Of a stretch of 64,000 nucleotides of DNA, positions 9,035 to 18,100 are shown piece by piece. The stretch is from Lachnospiraceae bacterium (GTDB lineage: Bacteria > Bacillota > Clostridia > Lachnospirales > Lachnospiraceae), in assembly GCA_015057025.1 (NCBI GenBank), contig SVFD01000003.1:124001-188000 (forward strand). The letters are read 5' to 3'. The notes below the pieces were generated by a model. The model searched no databases. It was not told the origin of the DNA and saw nothing but the letters and a program-made list of their open reading frames with translations. The translations under genes and the position numbers were made by a program. Within the stretch, counting starts at the first letter, position 1. The number at the start of each line of letters is the position of its first letter.

Positions 9035-10720
9035 ATGATTAAAAAGGTCTTAGCAATTATTTTAGCTTTTTTATATAGTATTGTTTACATAGTAGTAGGA
9101 CCAATAATTAAAACACGAAACTTAAGTTTTGATTCTTCCGATGTATTATCCTTTGTGTTGTGTTTTGTTATATGTTTGGCAATTAACATTTTTCTTTTTT
9201 GGGCCATTCCAAAATGCAAATTTAATATAAAAATCAAACGCATTGACCGGTGTATAGATAAGCTTGGTGACCGCAAGCTTTTCTTTATTATTTGGATATT
9301 TATTTTTATATCATGGATACCGGCATATCTGATTTTTTATCCGGGTATTTTAGCTTATGATATGATTTCTCAAGTTAACAATGCATTGGGAGAGATTGCC
9401 ACGAATCATCATCCTGTCTTGCATACCTGGCTTATACGCATTTTTATGAGATTAGGCGATAATCTTTTTTCAGAGTATGAATATGGTATTGGATTGTTAT
9501 CGATTTTGCAAATGGTGATGCTAAGTTATGCGCTATCTCGTTTAGTTATGTTATTGAAGAAAAAAAATGTTCCTATCTTGATTGTAATACTGACTGCGAT
9601 GTTTTCTGCAATTTGGTTTATGAATGCATGTTTATCGGTTACAATGATAAAAGATACGCTTTTTGCAGCATTTTTTGTGCTATTTGCCTGTCACTTTACG
9701 GAAATAGTATTGAATCCGGTTGAATATTCAAAGCAAAAGAAAAATTTAATTATTTTACCGATTATTAGTTTTTTGATGTGCGCTTTAAGAAATAATGGTA
9801 TTCATATTTATGTGTTCTGTTTTGCTGTTTTGCTTGTTTTAAGAATCTCTCAAATAAAGAAGACAAAAATGTTTATTGCTCTCATAGTGGCAATTATGTT
9901 ACCGATTTTTATATATAAAATCTATACGGGACCTGTTTTTGAGGCTTGTGGTATCAGACAGGGAGAGGTGCGGGAAGCTTTATGTATACCCATTCAGCAG
10001 CTACAGTATGTTGCTATTGATAAAGCTGATGAACTGACAAATGAACAAATGGAACTGATGAATTATTATATTGATAATTTAGAGTGGAGAGAATGGTCGC
10101 CTCATCGTGATTATAATCCATTCTTTGCAGATCCGGCAAAGAGTTGTTTTTATTCAGATAATTATAATAATGATCCTCTTGCTTTTTGGAAATATTATTT
10201 GCAATTAGGAAAACAATATCCGAAAGAATATATAGTTGCCTTTCTATCTAATACTTTAGGCTATTGGTATCCGGGTTATTATGAATATTCATATGTTGTG
10301 TATGAAAATTATTCGCCGGACGAGTTTATAGAACCTTTGGAACGTAAAAGTATAGGTGAATTGCCAATGATAGAGAATTATTATAAGAGTGTATGTACTT
10401 CTGAATTTTGGCGGGAAACACCGATTTTAAGGCTGTTTTTTGTGCCTGGATTTTCAATTTGGATTTTAATTTATGCGTTGATACTTGCTTGGAAGAAGAA
10501 AGAGGATTTGAGAAAAGTGGTTCCCATTTTTTTGCCGTTGATCGCACAATATGGCATCATGCTTCTTTCTCCTATGTCATCATTTCGTTATTCGTGGCCG
10601 TTTTATTTGTTGTTACCGATTTCATTTGTAGGGATTTTTGGTAGTGCAAAGTCGAATAGTATAAAGGAGGAAAGTGTTAAAGAAACACTTGAAAATAAAA
10701 ATGATGTTGCAAACATTTAA
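9035..10720 (+). CDS. DUF6020-like polytopic membrane protein, possible glycosyltransferase
   Basis: This 561-residue protein has around a dozen membrane helices. After the second pair of helices comes PAYLIFYPGILAYDMISQVNNA, then NHHPVLHTW, an acidic/His-containing extracytoplasmic loop of the kind found in GT-C fold enzymes and in the DUF6020 family. GT-C enzymes take sugars from polyprenyl-phosphate carriers on the outer face of the membrane. The ATG at 9035 is preferred because GGGAG lies 7 bases before it; an ATG at 9011 has no ribosome site. The stop lies 47 bases inside the next gene, so the two are translationally coupled. No substrate can be assigned. Confidence 0.75.
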   Translation: MIKKVLAIILAFLYSIVYIVVGPIIKTRNLSFDSSDVLSFVLCFVICLAINIFLFWAIPKCKFNIKIKRIDRCIDKLGDRKLFFIIWIFIFISWIPAYLIFYPGILAYDMISQVNNALGEIATNHHPVLHTWLIRIFMRLGDNLFSEYEYGIGLLSILQMVMLSYALSRLVMLLKKKNVPILIVILTAMFSAIWFMNACLSVTMIKDTLFAAFFVLFACHFTEIVLNPVEYSKQKKNLIILPIISFLMCALRNNGIHIYVFCFAVLLVLRISQIKKTKMFIALIVAIMLPIFIYKIYTGPVFEACGIRQGEVREALCIPIQQLQYVAIDKADELTNEQMELMNYYIDNLEWREWSPHRDYNPFFADPAKSCFYSDNYNNDPLAFWKYYLQLGKQYPKEYIVAFLSNTLGYWYPGYYEYSYVVYENYSPDEFIEPLERKSIGELPMIENYYKSVCTSEFWRETPILRLFFVPGFSIWILIYALILAWKKKEDLRKVVPIFLPLIAQYGIMLLSPMSSFRYSWPFYLLLPISFVGIFGSAKSNSIKEESVKETLENKNDVANI

Positions 10721-12317
10721 AGAAAAAATCGATCATTGGCATTTTTGGATATTGGGGCTTATATTTGCTTTGGCATTAACAGTACGTTTGTTGGGTGTTG
10801 ACTGGGGAATGCCACATAACAATTTACATCCGGATGAAGGAATTATTTTTGTGCCTGCATATGAGTGTGCGCTAAATCATAATTTTGAAGTGCATGAGTA
10901 TTACAGGCCGAATCATGTTTCTATAAAGTTGAATACTCTTTTGTATGTAGGAATACAGGAATTGTACTTTGCACCACAGGGCGAGATGGATTTCGCTCTT
11001 AATTACAGTGAGCATTTTGCACTTTTTACCACTGCGTCCCGTGTTTTGATGGCACTTTTTTCGATGGGAGTTGTTATTTTGGCTTATGCTATTGCGAGAT
11101 TATGGGGTAAAAATCAGGCTTTGTTTGCAACTTTTCTTTTTGCGGTATTCCCATCATTTATTGAGCATTCTCATTATATCACACCGGATATCACTCTTTT
11201 ATTTTTCTTGATGGGGGTGTTATGGGCAGCATTGTGTTATCTTAGAAAGCCATCTTTGTCATGGTTGTTTTGGATGTCTTTCTTTACTGCATTAGCTGTT
11301 TGTGAAAAATATCCGGGGGCTTATGGTTGTGCAATTATTGCAGCGGTTGTATGTATAGCAAGATTAAAAAAGCCGGTTATGATTTTGAGAGATGGTCTTT
11401 TGGCTATTTTCTTTTTGATACTGGGGATTTTAGCTGTTTCACCTATATTATTAATTGATTTTAGAACAGTTCTAGACGTAATAGGAGGTCAGAATAGACA
11501 ATATCATTTGGGTGCTGACGGATTGAATTTTGGACAAACATTCTTATTTTATGCAAAAACTGCAGCGGTACACATGGGCTTGATTCTTACGATTAGCAGT
11601 ATATACGGAATTGTGCGATCGATTAAGAAAAAAACAAAAGAGGCACTCGTATTAGTTGCGTTTTTGACTTATATAGTACCTATTTCTATGTTAAGTGTTC
11701 ATTGGGAACGATATACATTACCGATTTATGCTGCAGGATTGTTGTTTGGAGCCTTTGGGGTATTTTATATTGTCGAAGACTTACAAAAGGTTTTGAATAA
11801 AAAACTTATAGTGTCTTTGGTGGTATATTTTATATTATTTTTATTGCCGGCTGTTAGTCTTACGGCAGGAGGTGTGGCAGTTTGTGGTAGTTTTTTGGCA
11901 CCGGACAGTCGTATTCTTTACCAAGAGATGTTTGCAGAAATGAACGTATCATCTTATAATACTATATACGATTGTAATACGCCTTTGGATCCGGGAGGAT
12001 ACTATGGAGCGTTTAATGAATTTGTTGCGGGGGATCCTGCACAATATAAATATGGTAGTAGTCCTAAATATGTAATGACATCATCATCACAACGTGATCT
12101 TTATCTTGCGGCGGATCCGGAGGTATATGGATGGATTGCAAATTTTTATAGCAAGTTGGATTCGGATTATGCTTTGGTTTGTTTGTGCGAGGTGGAAAAT
12201 CCGAGCAGTTATTTTTGGGAGATTCAAAATATATGGTATGCGGCAAGAAGTATTTATAGATATATGCAGGGGGCTGCAACCGGTTATGAGATTAGACTAT
12301 ATCAACTGGTGCCATAA
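10674..12317 (+). CDS. GT39/ArnT-like membrane glycosyltransferase
   Basis: The protein has 547 residues. After the first membrane helix it has WGMPHNNLHPDEGIIFVPAY, carrying the acidic DE pair that in GT39/ArnT/PMT-type GT-C enzymes lies in the first outer loop and acts in catalysis. About twelve hydrophobic helices follow, then a soluble C-terminal domain with the pattern YNTIYDCNTPLDPGGYYGA. It probably moves a sugar from a lipid-phosphate carrier to an envelope acceptor. The start is a GTG only 3 bases after AAAGGAGG; the next in-frame ATGs at 10701 and 10704 lack a ribosome site. The start overlaps the preceding gene by 47 bases, and the UbiA-family gene follows 30 bases later. Confidence 0.8.
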   Translation: MLKKHLKIKMMLQTFKEKIDHWHFWILGLIFALALTVRLLGVDWGMPHNNLHPDEGIIFVPAYECALNHNFEVHEYYRPNHVSIKLNTLLYVGIQELYFAPQGEMDFALNYSEHFALFTTASRVLMALFSMGVVILAYAIARLWGKNQALFATFLFAVFPSFIEHSHYITPDITLLFFLMGVLWAALCYLRKPSLSWLFWMSFFTALAVCEKYPGAYGCAIIAAVVCIARLKKPVMILRDGLLAIFFLILGILAVSPILLIDFRTVLDVIGGQNRQYHLGADGLNFGQTFLFYAKTAAVHMGLILTISSIYGIVRSIKKKTKEALVLVAFLTYIVPISMLSVHWERYTLPIYAAGLLFGAFGVFYIVEDLQKVLNKKLIVSLVVYFILFLLPAVSLTAGGVAVCGSFLAPDSRILYQEMFAEMNVSSYNTIYDCNTPLDPGGYYGAFNEFVAGDPAQYKYGSSPKYVMTSSSQRDLYLAADPEVYGWIANFYSKLDSDYALVCLCEVENPSSYFWEIQNIWYAARSIYRYMQGAATGYEIRLYQLVP

Positions 12318-12347
12318 TAAGGTACGATGTAGGAGAAGAGGATATAA

Positions 12348-13223
12348 ATGAAATCAACAATAGGAATTTACCTAAAGGAAATGAGAATAAAAAGCTGGTT
12401 AAAAAACATATTTGTTATGTTTCCCATCGTGTTTTCGCTAGAGTTGTTTGAATGGACTAAATTTATTGAAGCAATTATTTTAACCCTGGCTTTTTGTTTT
12501 ATATCGTCAGCAATTTATGTGTTCAATGATATTTGTGATGTTGAAAAAGACCGAAAACATGAGGTAAAGAAAAAAAGACCTATAGCATCGGGGCAGATTT
12601 CGATTTCTGGTGCATATATATTGTTGACCTGTTTAACGATAGTAGGGATGGGATTGGCGATTTGGATTAATCTTTATTCATTTATCATACTTTTGGCTTA
12701 TGTTATTATAAATATTCTATATTCAAAATGGCTGAAGACAATGGCACCTGTTGATTGTTTTTGTATTGCGGCGGGATTTGTATTGCGAGTGATGGCAGGC
12801 GGAACAATAGTCAGTGAGGGCGTTTCAGCTTGGATGTTTTTAACCATAATAGCGTTGTCATTATTTATGGCGTTTGGAAAGCGGAGAGGTGAATTGTACA
12901 GTTATGCTGGCGGAAGTACAAGAGAAGTTTTGGGTTCCTATGAGGTTAAGTTTCTTGATGGAATGGTTTTTATGTGTGCCGGTTTGAGTATGGTATTCTA
13001 TTCCTTGTGGTCTATTTCGCAGAAAGCTAATTTTGTCTATACAGTACCAATTATTCTTTTTATAGTGATAAGATATTTATTATTGGTGTTTATAGGTAAA
13101 GCAGATGCTGATCCTACTGCACTGATATTTTCCGATAAAACGCTTATGATATCATGTGTAATTTGTGCAATTATAATGCTTGTTATGCTATACGGAACAC
13201 AGATATTTAAAGCGATGATATAA
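12348..13223 (+). CDS. UbiA-family enzyme resembling decaprenyl-phosphate phosphoribosyltransferase
   Basis: This is a 291-residue integral membrane prenyltransferase with about eight helices. It shows the first Asp motif NDICDVEKDRKH (about residues 61-72), followed by KKKRPIASG, and a second motif region around YSKWLK. The pattern RIKSWLKN at the start, VLRVMAGG, LSLFMAFGKRRGEL and LGSYEVKFLDG closely follows the mycobacterial DPPR synthase (UbiA, Rv3806c) group rather than quinone or heme prenyltransferases. Such enzymes join phosphoribose to polyprenyl phosphate to make a lipid-linked pentose donor. With the two GT-C-like neighbours this suggests a dedicated lipid-linked-sugar pathway. 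Substrate identity is inferred. Confidence 0.85.
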   Translation: MKSTIGIYLKEMRIKSWLKNIFVMFPIVFSLELFEWTKFIEAIILTLAFCFISSAIYVFNDICDVEKDRKHEVKKKRPIASGQISISGAYILLTCLTIVGMGLAIWINLYSFIILLAYVIINILYSKWLKTMAPVDCFCIAAGFVLRVMAGGTIVSEGVSAWMFLTIIALSLFMAFGKRRGELYSYAGGSTREVLGSYEVKFLDGMVFMCAGLSMVFYSLWSISQKANFVYTVPIILFIVIRYLLLVFIGKADADPTALIFSDKTLMISCVICAIIMLVMLYGTQIFKAMI

Positions 13224-13239
13224 AGGTGACATTAAAGAG

Positions 13240-13290
13240 GTTACAACAAAGATGTTATTTTTAAAAACATTTTTGCTTGTAACTTTTTTG
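13240..13290 (+). terminator. Intrinsic terminator closing the envelope glycosylation island
   Basis: GTTACAA at 13240-13246 pairs with TTGTAAC at 13277-13283, and the inner segments CAAAGATGTT and AACATTTTTG extend the stem almost without a break. TTTTTT follows directly. Confidence 0.85.
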
Positions 13291-13314
13291 TCGAAAAATG
13301 ACGATGATTTTATA

Positions 13315-13343
13315 TTGCTGATGAAACTCATAAAAGGTATAAT
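13315..13343 (+). promoter_or_regulatory. Promoter for comM-dprA
   Basis: TTGCTG at 13315-13320 and TATAAT at 13338-13343 have a 17-base spacer. It leaves a leader of about 115 bases before comM. Confidence 0.7.
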
Positions 13344-13466
13344 TTTAATATAAGTTTATTTATAGTAACATAAAGTCGTATTCAATTCTGAATTGTATAT
13401 TTTCTATTGGTCTTAATTCATAGACCATAATTCCTCAAATTAATTTAAAAATCATAAGGAGTCGCT

Positions 13467-15008
13467 ATGTATAGTTATGTTTCTACAGGTGCCTTAAATG
13501 GTATCGAAAGCTATCTGGCTACCGTAGAGGTGGATGCGTCTAACGGTTTACCGGGATTTGAAATGGTAGGTATGCTAAATGCTGAAGTAAAAGAAGCCAG
13601 AGAAAGAGTAAGGGTTGCATTAAAGAATACAGGGTTTTCCATGCCGCCTTTGCGGGTTACAGTAAATATTTCGCCTGCAAATTTACGCAAAAACGGTACG
13701 GCATATGATTTGCCGATTGCTATAGCTTTGTTGATTGCTATTGGAGAATTACCTCAGGGATGCGCTGAAGATATTATGATAGTAGGGGAATTGGGACTGA
13801 ATGGTGAAGTGAAGTTTACAAACGGAATTCTGCCCATGGTGATACAGGCAAAAGAAGAAGGGAAAAAAGTATGTCTTGTTCCAAAGGAAAATGAAGGGGA
13901 AGGTGCCGTAGTGGAAGGTATTGATGTGATTGGTATTTCGGGATTGGGTGAGGCAGTTGAATACTTACTTGCAGATAAGGAAGAACGGCAAAAGTGTTTC
14001 AAAAAGGCGACGGCTGATTTAAACAGATTGATGTTGCAAAGCAGTCTTTATGAAGGACTGGATTTTGGAGAAATCAGTGGACAGGAAACGGTAAAGAAAG
14101 CGGTAGAAACCGCGGCGGCAGGATTTCATCATATTCTTCTGATTGGTGCTCCGGGAGCCGGCAAAACTATGATTGCAAAGAGAATTCCTTCCATTTTGCC
14201 GCCTTTATCGTTAGAGGATAGCTTGGAGGTGTCAAAAATATACAGTATTTCGGGAATGCTCAATGAAAAGCAAACATTAATTACTAAGCGACCTTTTTGC
14301 AGTCCTCATCATACTATTAGTGAACAGGCTTTTGCCGGAGGCGGACGGATTCCAAAACCGGGAATGGTTTCGTTGGCGCACAAAGGGGTTCTGTTTCTGG
14401 ACGAGGTTGTGCATTTTTCCAATGCTGCCATAGAGGTGTTAAGACAGCCGATGGAGGATAAAAAAGTGCAGATAGCAAGGAGTTACGGCACATTTACTTA
14501 TCCGGCGGATTTTATGTTAGTGGCAGCAATGAATCCCTGTCCCTGCGGATATTATCCGGACAGAAACCGCTGTGCCTGCAACGAAGCACAGGTTCGTAAA
14601 TATTTATCTGCCATTTCGGGACCGATTCTGGATCGAATTGATATTTGTGTGGAGGTCTCACGGATGGAAATGAAGGATTTGGAAGGTAAAAGCAGTGAGA
14701 GCAGTGCATCTATGAGGGAACGGATACAGGGAGCACGTATAATGCAGCAGGAGCGTTTTAAAGGGATGGGGATATCATTTAATGCACAGATGGGGCCGGC
14801 AGAGATTAAACGTTTTTGTGATTTGGGAGGTGCTGAAAAGAAGTTTGCACAGCAGGCTTTTGATGCGTTAAAACTGAGTGCCAGAGCTTATCATAAGATT
14901 CTTAAGGTGGCAAGAACCATAGCGGATTTAAACGGAAGTGAGAGAATAGAAGAAATACATCTTGCAGAGGCAATTGCCTATCGAAGTGTGGATAGAAAAT
15001 ACTGGTAA
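13467..15008 (+). CDS. comM: YifB/ComM family Mg-chelatase-like AAA+ ATPase
   Basis: ComM is a hexameric branch-migration helicase that helps integrate incoming single-stranded DNA during natural transformation. The first 190 residues are the Lon-S16-like domain (MYSYVSTGALNGIESYLATVEVDASNGLPGFEMVGM). The AAA+ module follows with Walker A GAPGAGKT at about residue 227, Walker B FLDEVVHF, and the Mg-chelatase pattern AAMNPCPCGYYPDRNRCACN. The C-terminal lid domain is complete, and 513 residues is the normal length. dprA starts 12 bases downstream, so the two probably form one transcript. Confidence 0.95.
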   Translation: MYSYVSTGALNGIESYLATVEVDASNGLPGFEMVGMLNAEVKEARERVRVALKNTGFSMPPLRVTVNISPANLRKNGTAYDLPIAIALLIAIGELPQGCAEDIMIVGELGLNGEVKFTNGILPMVIQAKEEGKKVCLVPKENEGEGAVVEGIDVIGISGLGEAVEYLLADKEERQKCFKKATADLNRLMLQSSLYEGLDFGEISGQETVKKAVETAAAGFHHILLIGAPGAGKTMIAKRIPSILPPLSLEDSLEVSKIYSISGMLNEKQTLITKRPFCSPHHTISEQAFAGGGRIPKPGMVSLAHKGVLFLDEVVHFSNAAIEVLRQPMEDKKVQIARSYGTFTYPADFMLVAAMNPCPCGYYPDRNRCACNEAQVRKYLSAISGPILDRIDICVEVSRMEMKDLEGKSSESSASMRERIQGARIMQQERFKGMGISFNAQMGPAEIKRFCDLGGAEKKFAQQAFDALKLSARAYHKILKVARTIADLNGSERIEEIHLAEAIAYRSVDRKYW

Positions 15009-15020
15009 AAGGAGATAAAA

Positions 15021-16196
15021 ATGGAAGAGAATAATATATGGTGTAATGAAGAGCGGGAGGCTGCATATTATCTTTCTAACATAGCCGGTATTGGCAGTAA
15101 AAGTATATTTCGACTTTTGGAAAAGACGCAAAGTGCCAGGGAGGCAATGCTTTTATCGGAGGAAAACATCGGTGAGATTTTGGATAAAAGAGCAGCAAAA
15201 GCCTTTCTTCACGGCAGAAAAAATATAAAAGATATTATCAGTCCGGTAAAATTAAAGGCGGAAAAAGGAATTGATTTTATTCCTTATACGTCTCAGGAAT
15301 ATCCGGAAAGACTTCGTAAAATACCGGACCCGCCGTTTGGTTTATATGTAAAAGGGAAATTGCCGGCAGAACATAAACCTTCTGTTGCGATTATAGGAGC
15401 AAGGGCGTGTTCTGAATACGGAAAATGTGTGGCAGAGCATTTTGGGAAACAGTTGGGAGCCGCGGGAATTCAGATAATTAGTGGAATGGCCCGGGGAATT
15501 GATGGTATTGCTCAAAGAGGTGCCATTGAAGGCGGAGGCGAAACCTATGCAGTGCTTGGATGCGGAGCTGATGTTTGTTATCCGCAAGAAAACAGACAAC
15601 TATATCGGGATTTGCCGAAACATGGTGGGATTATTTCAGAGTATTTGCCGGGGACGGAGGCAAGAAGTGCCTTATTTCCGCCAAGGAATCGAATTATAAG
15701 CGGACTGGCGGATTTGCTTTTGGTTGTTGAGGCTAGAAAACGAAGTGGGACATATATTACGGTAATGCAGGCACTAGAGCAAGGGAAGGAAGTTTTTGCG
15801 GTTCCGGGACGGATTATTGATACGTTGAGTGAAGGGTGTAATTATCTTTTAACACAAGGGGCCGGTGTTGCCATGACTCCGGAAGTGATTATAGAAGAAC
15901 TGTCAAGAAAAAATTATGAAATCATGCAACCGAATAATAGTCACTTTGGGAATACAGCAATAAAGGAAGACACAAACAAAGCCTGTTTTGCAGGAAACAA
16001 TCATGAAAGCATGCTGAATCAAGCGATTATGTCGGCGTTGGATATCACGCCTGTGGGTATTGATGATATATATAATAAACTAAAGGATTCTTGCGGGATA
16101 AGTATGGCAGAGCTGTTATTGGAATTAACGAAAATGCAAATCGCAGGAAAGATTAAAGGAGAGGGAAATTATTATCGGTTAGCTTATGATTTGTGA
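15021..16196 (+). CDS. dprA: DNA-processing protein DprA (Smf)
   Basis: DprA protects incoming single-stranded DNA and loads RecA onto it during transformation. The N-terminal helix-hairpin-helix-like segment (SNIAGIGSKSIFRLLE) precedes the Rossmann core with SVAIIGARACSEYG, ISGMARGIDGIAQRGAIEGGG and TYAVLGCGADVCYPQEN, then FPPRNRIISGL. The C-terminal winged helix follows a linker near residues 295-325. The 391 residues match the family. It sits behind comM, and the type IV pilus genes come next; in many relatives topA follows instead, so the neighbourhood here looks specialised for DNA uptake. Confidence 0.96.
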   Translation: MEENNIWCNEEREAAYYLSNIAGIGSKSIFRLLEKTQSAREAMLLSEENIGEILDKRAAKAFLHGRKNIKDIISPVKLKAEKGIDFIPYTSQEYPERLRKIPDPPFGLYVKGKLPAEHKPSVAIIGARACSEYGKCVAEHFGKQLGAAGIQIISGMARGIDGIAQRGAIEGGGETYAVLGCGADVCYPQENRQLYRDLPKHGGIISEYLPGTEARSALFPPRNRIISGLADLLLVVEARKRSGTYITVMQALEQGKEVFAVPGRIIDTLSEGCNYLLTQGAGVAMTPEVIIEELSRKNYEIMQPNNSHFGNTAIKEDTNKACFAGNNHESMLNQAIMSALDITPVGIDDIYNKLKDSCGISMAELLLELTKMQIAGKIKGEGNYYRLAYDL

Positions 16197-16285
16197 TAAA
16201 TGATAGTTATGAGAGAATTTATTTGTTAAAAATGCACAATTTCACAAAAAAACAAAACAAAACTATTTATTTATTGTGCTATTTG

Positions 16286-16347
16286 TGGCATAATTGACAG
16301 TGTGTATGACTGTGCCCTTTTTGTGCGGTTATACAGTGCGAAAAGGG
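16286..16347 (+). promoter_or_regulatory. Possible pilB promoter and leader hairpin
   Basis: An extended -10-like TG-G-CATAAT occurs at 16286-16294 with no convincing -35. CCCTTTT at 16315-16321 can pair with AAAAGGG at 16341-16347 just ahead of the AAGAGG ribosome site, so the hairpin could affect translation of pilB. I looked for a cyclic-di-GMP riboswitch here and saw no such fold. Confidence 0.4.
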
Positions 16348-16365
16348 AAAAGAGGTTAACGAACA

Positions 16366-18072
16366 ATGGCATTATTTAGTAACAGAATTCGAATTGGTGA
16401 TTTGCTTGTACAGAAGGGCTATATCACAGATGATCAGTTATCACAGGCGTTGGAAGAACAGCGAGAGAAAAAACAGCGTCTTGGTGAAGTATTAATTTCG
16501 TTGGGATTTGTATCAGAAGAACAGTTTGCAGCTGTATACTGTGACCAGTCCGGTATTGAACCGGTTGATTTGAAGGAAATAAAATTAAATGAAGAACTTC
16601 TTCAAATGGTCGGAGAAGATGTAATGCGTAAGCAGGAGTTGATTCCTTTTGCTTATGATGAAGATAATTTCAATTGTATTAAGGTGGCAATGGCTGACCC
16701 TATGAACTTAGGTGCCATGGACGATATCCAGTTAATTACGGGTATGGAAGTAAAGCCTTATTACTGCAGTGCTTCACAGATTAATATCCAGTTGGATAAG
16801 TTATATGGTAAAAAACAGGCGATGGAAGCTGCAGAGCAGTTCCAGGCTGAGCATGCTGATGAATATGCAATGGAAGAAGAAGGAGGAGAGGATGCATCCG
16901 TAAGTGATGCGCCTATCGTTAAGATTGTACGTACCATGCTTGATGAAGCGGTTCGTATGGGGTCTTCCGATATTCATATTGAGCCTATGGAGAAATCCGT
17001 ACGAGTAAGATATCGTATTGACGGTGTTTTACAGCAGGTTATGGAATATAATACAAACGTTTTGTCCGCCATGGTTGCCCGTATTAAGATTATTTCCGGT
17101 CTTGATATTTCCGAGAAGAGAAAACCTCAGGACGGTCGTATTACACAGATTGTAGACGGTGAAGAATTCGACGTCCGTGTATCTATTCTTCCTACCGTAT
17201 ACGGCGAGAAAACCGTTATGCGACTTACAAAGAAGAAAGGTTTGACCAGAGATAAGAAATACTTAGGTCTTTATCCGGAAGATGAAAGAAGACTTGACAG
17301 TATTACACATAACCCTCATGGTATTATCCTGATTACAGGACCTACAGGTTCCGGTAAGTCAACAACCTGTTATACGGTATTAAACGAATTAAATAAAGAA
17401 TCCGTTAATATTATTACAGTAGAAGACCCTGTCGAAGCAAATGTTCCCGGTGTTAATCAGGTACAGGTTAATGTTAAGGCAGAATTAACTTTCGCAAGTG
17501 CACTTCGTTCCATCTTGCGTCAGGACCCTGATATTATCATGATCGGTGAAATTCGAGACGGTGAAACAGCAGCAATTGCGGTTCAGGCGTCTATCACAGG
17601 TCACCTTGTAATTTCAACATTACATACGAACTCAACATCAGCATCTATTACCCGTTTGATTGATATGGGTGTAGAACCTTATTTGATTGGTGATGCGGTT
17701 GTAGGTATTATTGCCCAGCGACTTGTTCGTCGTCTCTGCCCGAAGTGTAAAGTAGGAAGACAGGCAACGGAAGAAGAGAAGAAGATGCTCGGCATTGATG
17801 TTGCTAAGGAACAGATTGTATACGAGCCTTGCGGCTGTGACGAATGTAACCGTGGTTACAGAGGTCGAATTGCTATTTACGAAATCATGCCTATTACTTC
17901 AAATATCAGAAGAGTATTGCATGAAACCGTAACTGCAGACGAAATTCAGAGAGTTGCCGTGGCGGAAGGTATGAATACCCTTCGAATGGCAGGCGCTAAC
18001 AACGTTATTGATGGTGTCACATCTATTGATGAAATGGTACGTGTTGCATTTGATATGGATGAAGCAATATAA
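16366..18072 (+). CDS. pilB: Type IV pilus assembly ATPase PilB/GspE
   Basis: Hexameric cytoplasmic ATPase that powers pilin polymerisation. The N-terminal MshEN-type domain has IRIGDLLVQKGYITDDQLSQAL and RLGEVLISLGFVSEEQF; in some PilB proteins this domain binds cyclic di-GMP. The catalytic core has Walker A GPTGSGKST at residues 325-333, an Asp box and Walker B with DPDIIMIGEIRDGETA, and a His box TGHLVISTLHTNS. A zinc tetracysteine, CPKC (458, 461) and CDEC (491, 494), is typical of extension ATPases, not PilT retraction ATPases. pilC follows after 28 bases. No pilT is seen in the window. Confidence 0.95.
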   Translation: MALFSNRIRIGDLLVQKGYITDDQLSQALEEQREKKQRLGEVLISLGFVSEEQFAAVYCDQSGIEPVDLKEIKLNEELLQMVGEDVMRKQELIPFAYDEDNFNCIKVAMADPMNLGAMDDIQLITGMEVKPYYCSASQINIQLDKLYGKKQAMEAAEQFQAEHADEYAMEEEGGEDASVSDAPIVKIVRTMLDEAVRMGSSDIHIEPMEKSVRVRYRIDGVLQQVMEYNTNVLSAMVARIKIISGLDISEKRKPQDGRITQIVDGEEFDVRVSILPTVYGEKTVMRLTKKKGLTRDKKYLGLYPEDERRLDSITHNPHGIILITGPTGSGKSTTCYTVLNELNKESVNIITVEDPVEANVPGVNQVQVNVKAELTFASALRSILRQDPDIIMIGEIRDGETAAIAVQASITGHLVISTLHTNSTSASITRLIDMGVEPYLIGDAVVGIIAQRLVRRLCPKCKVGRQATEEEKKMLGIDVAKEQIVYEPCGCDECNRGYRGRIAIYEIMPITSNIRRVLHETVTADEIQRVAVAEGMNTLRMAGANNVIDGVTSIDEMVRVAFDMDEAI

Positions 18073-18100
18073 AATAAAACGAAAGTAAAGGTGGAAGAGT

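Noticed and set aside
16197-16365. Cyclic-di-GMP riboswitch ahead of pilB
   Set aside because: Pilus genes of Clostridia often carry one, but the conserved GCAAAG-type core and paired arms are not present, here or upstream of the prepilin gene.
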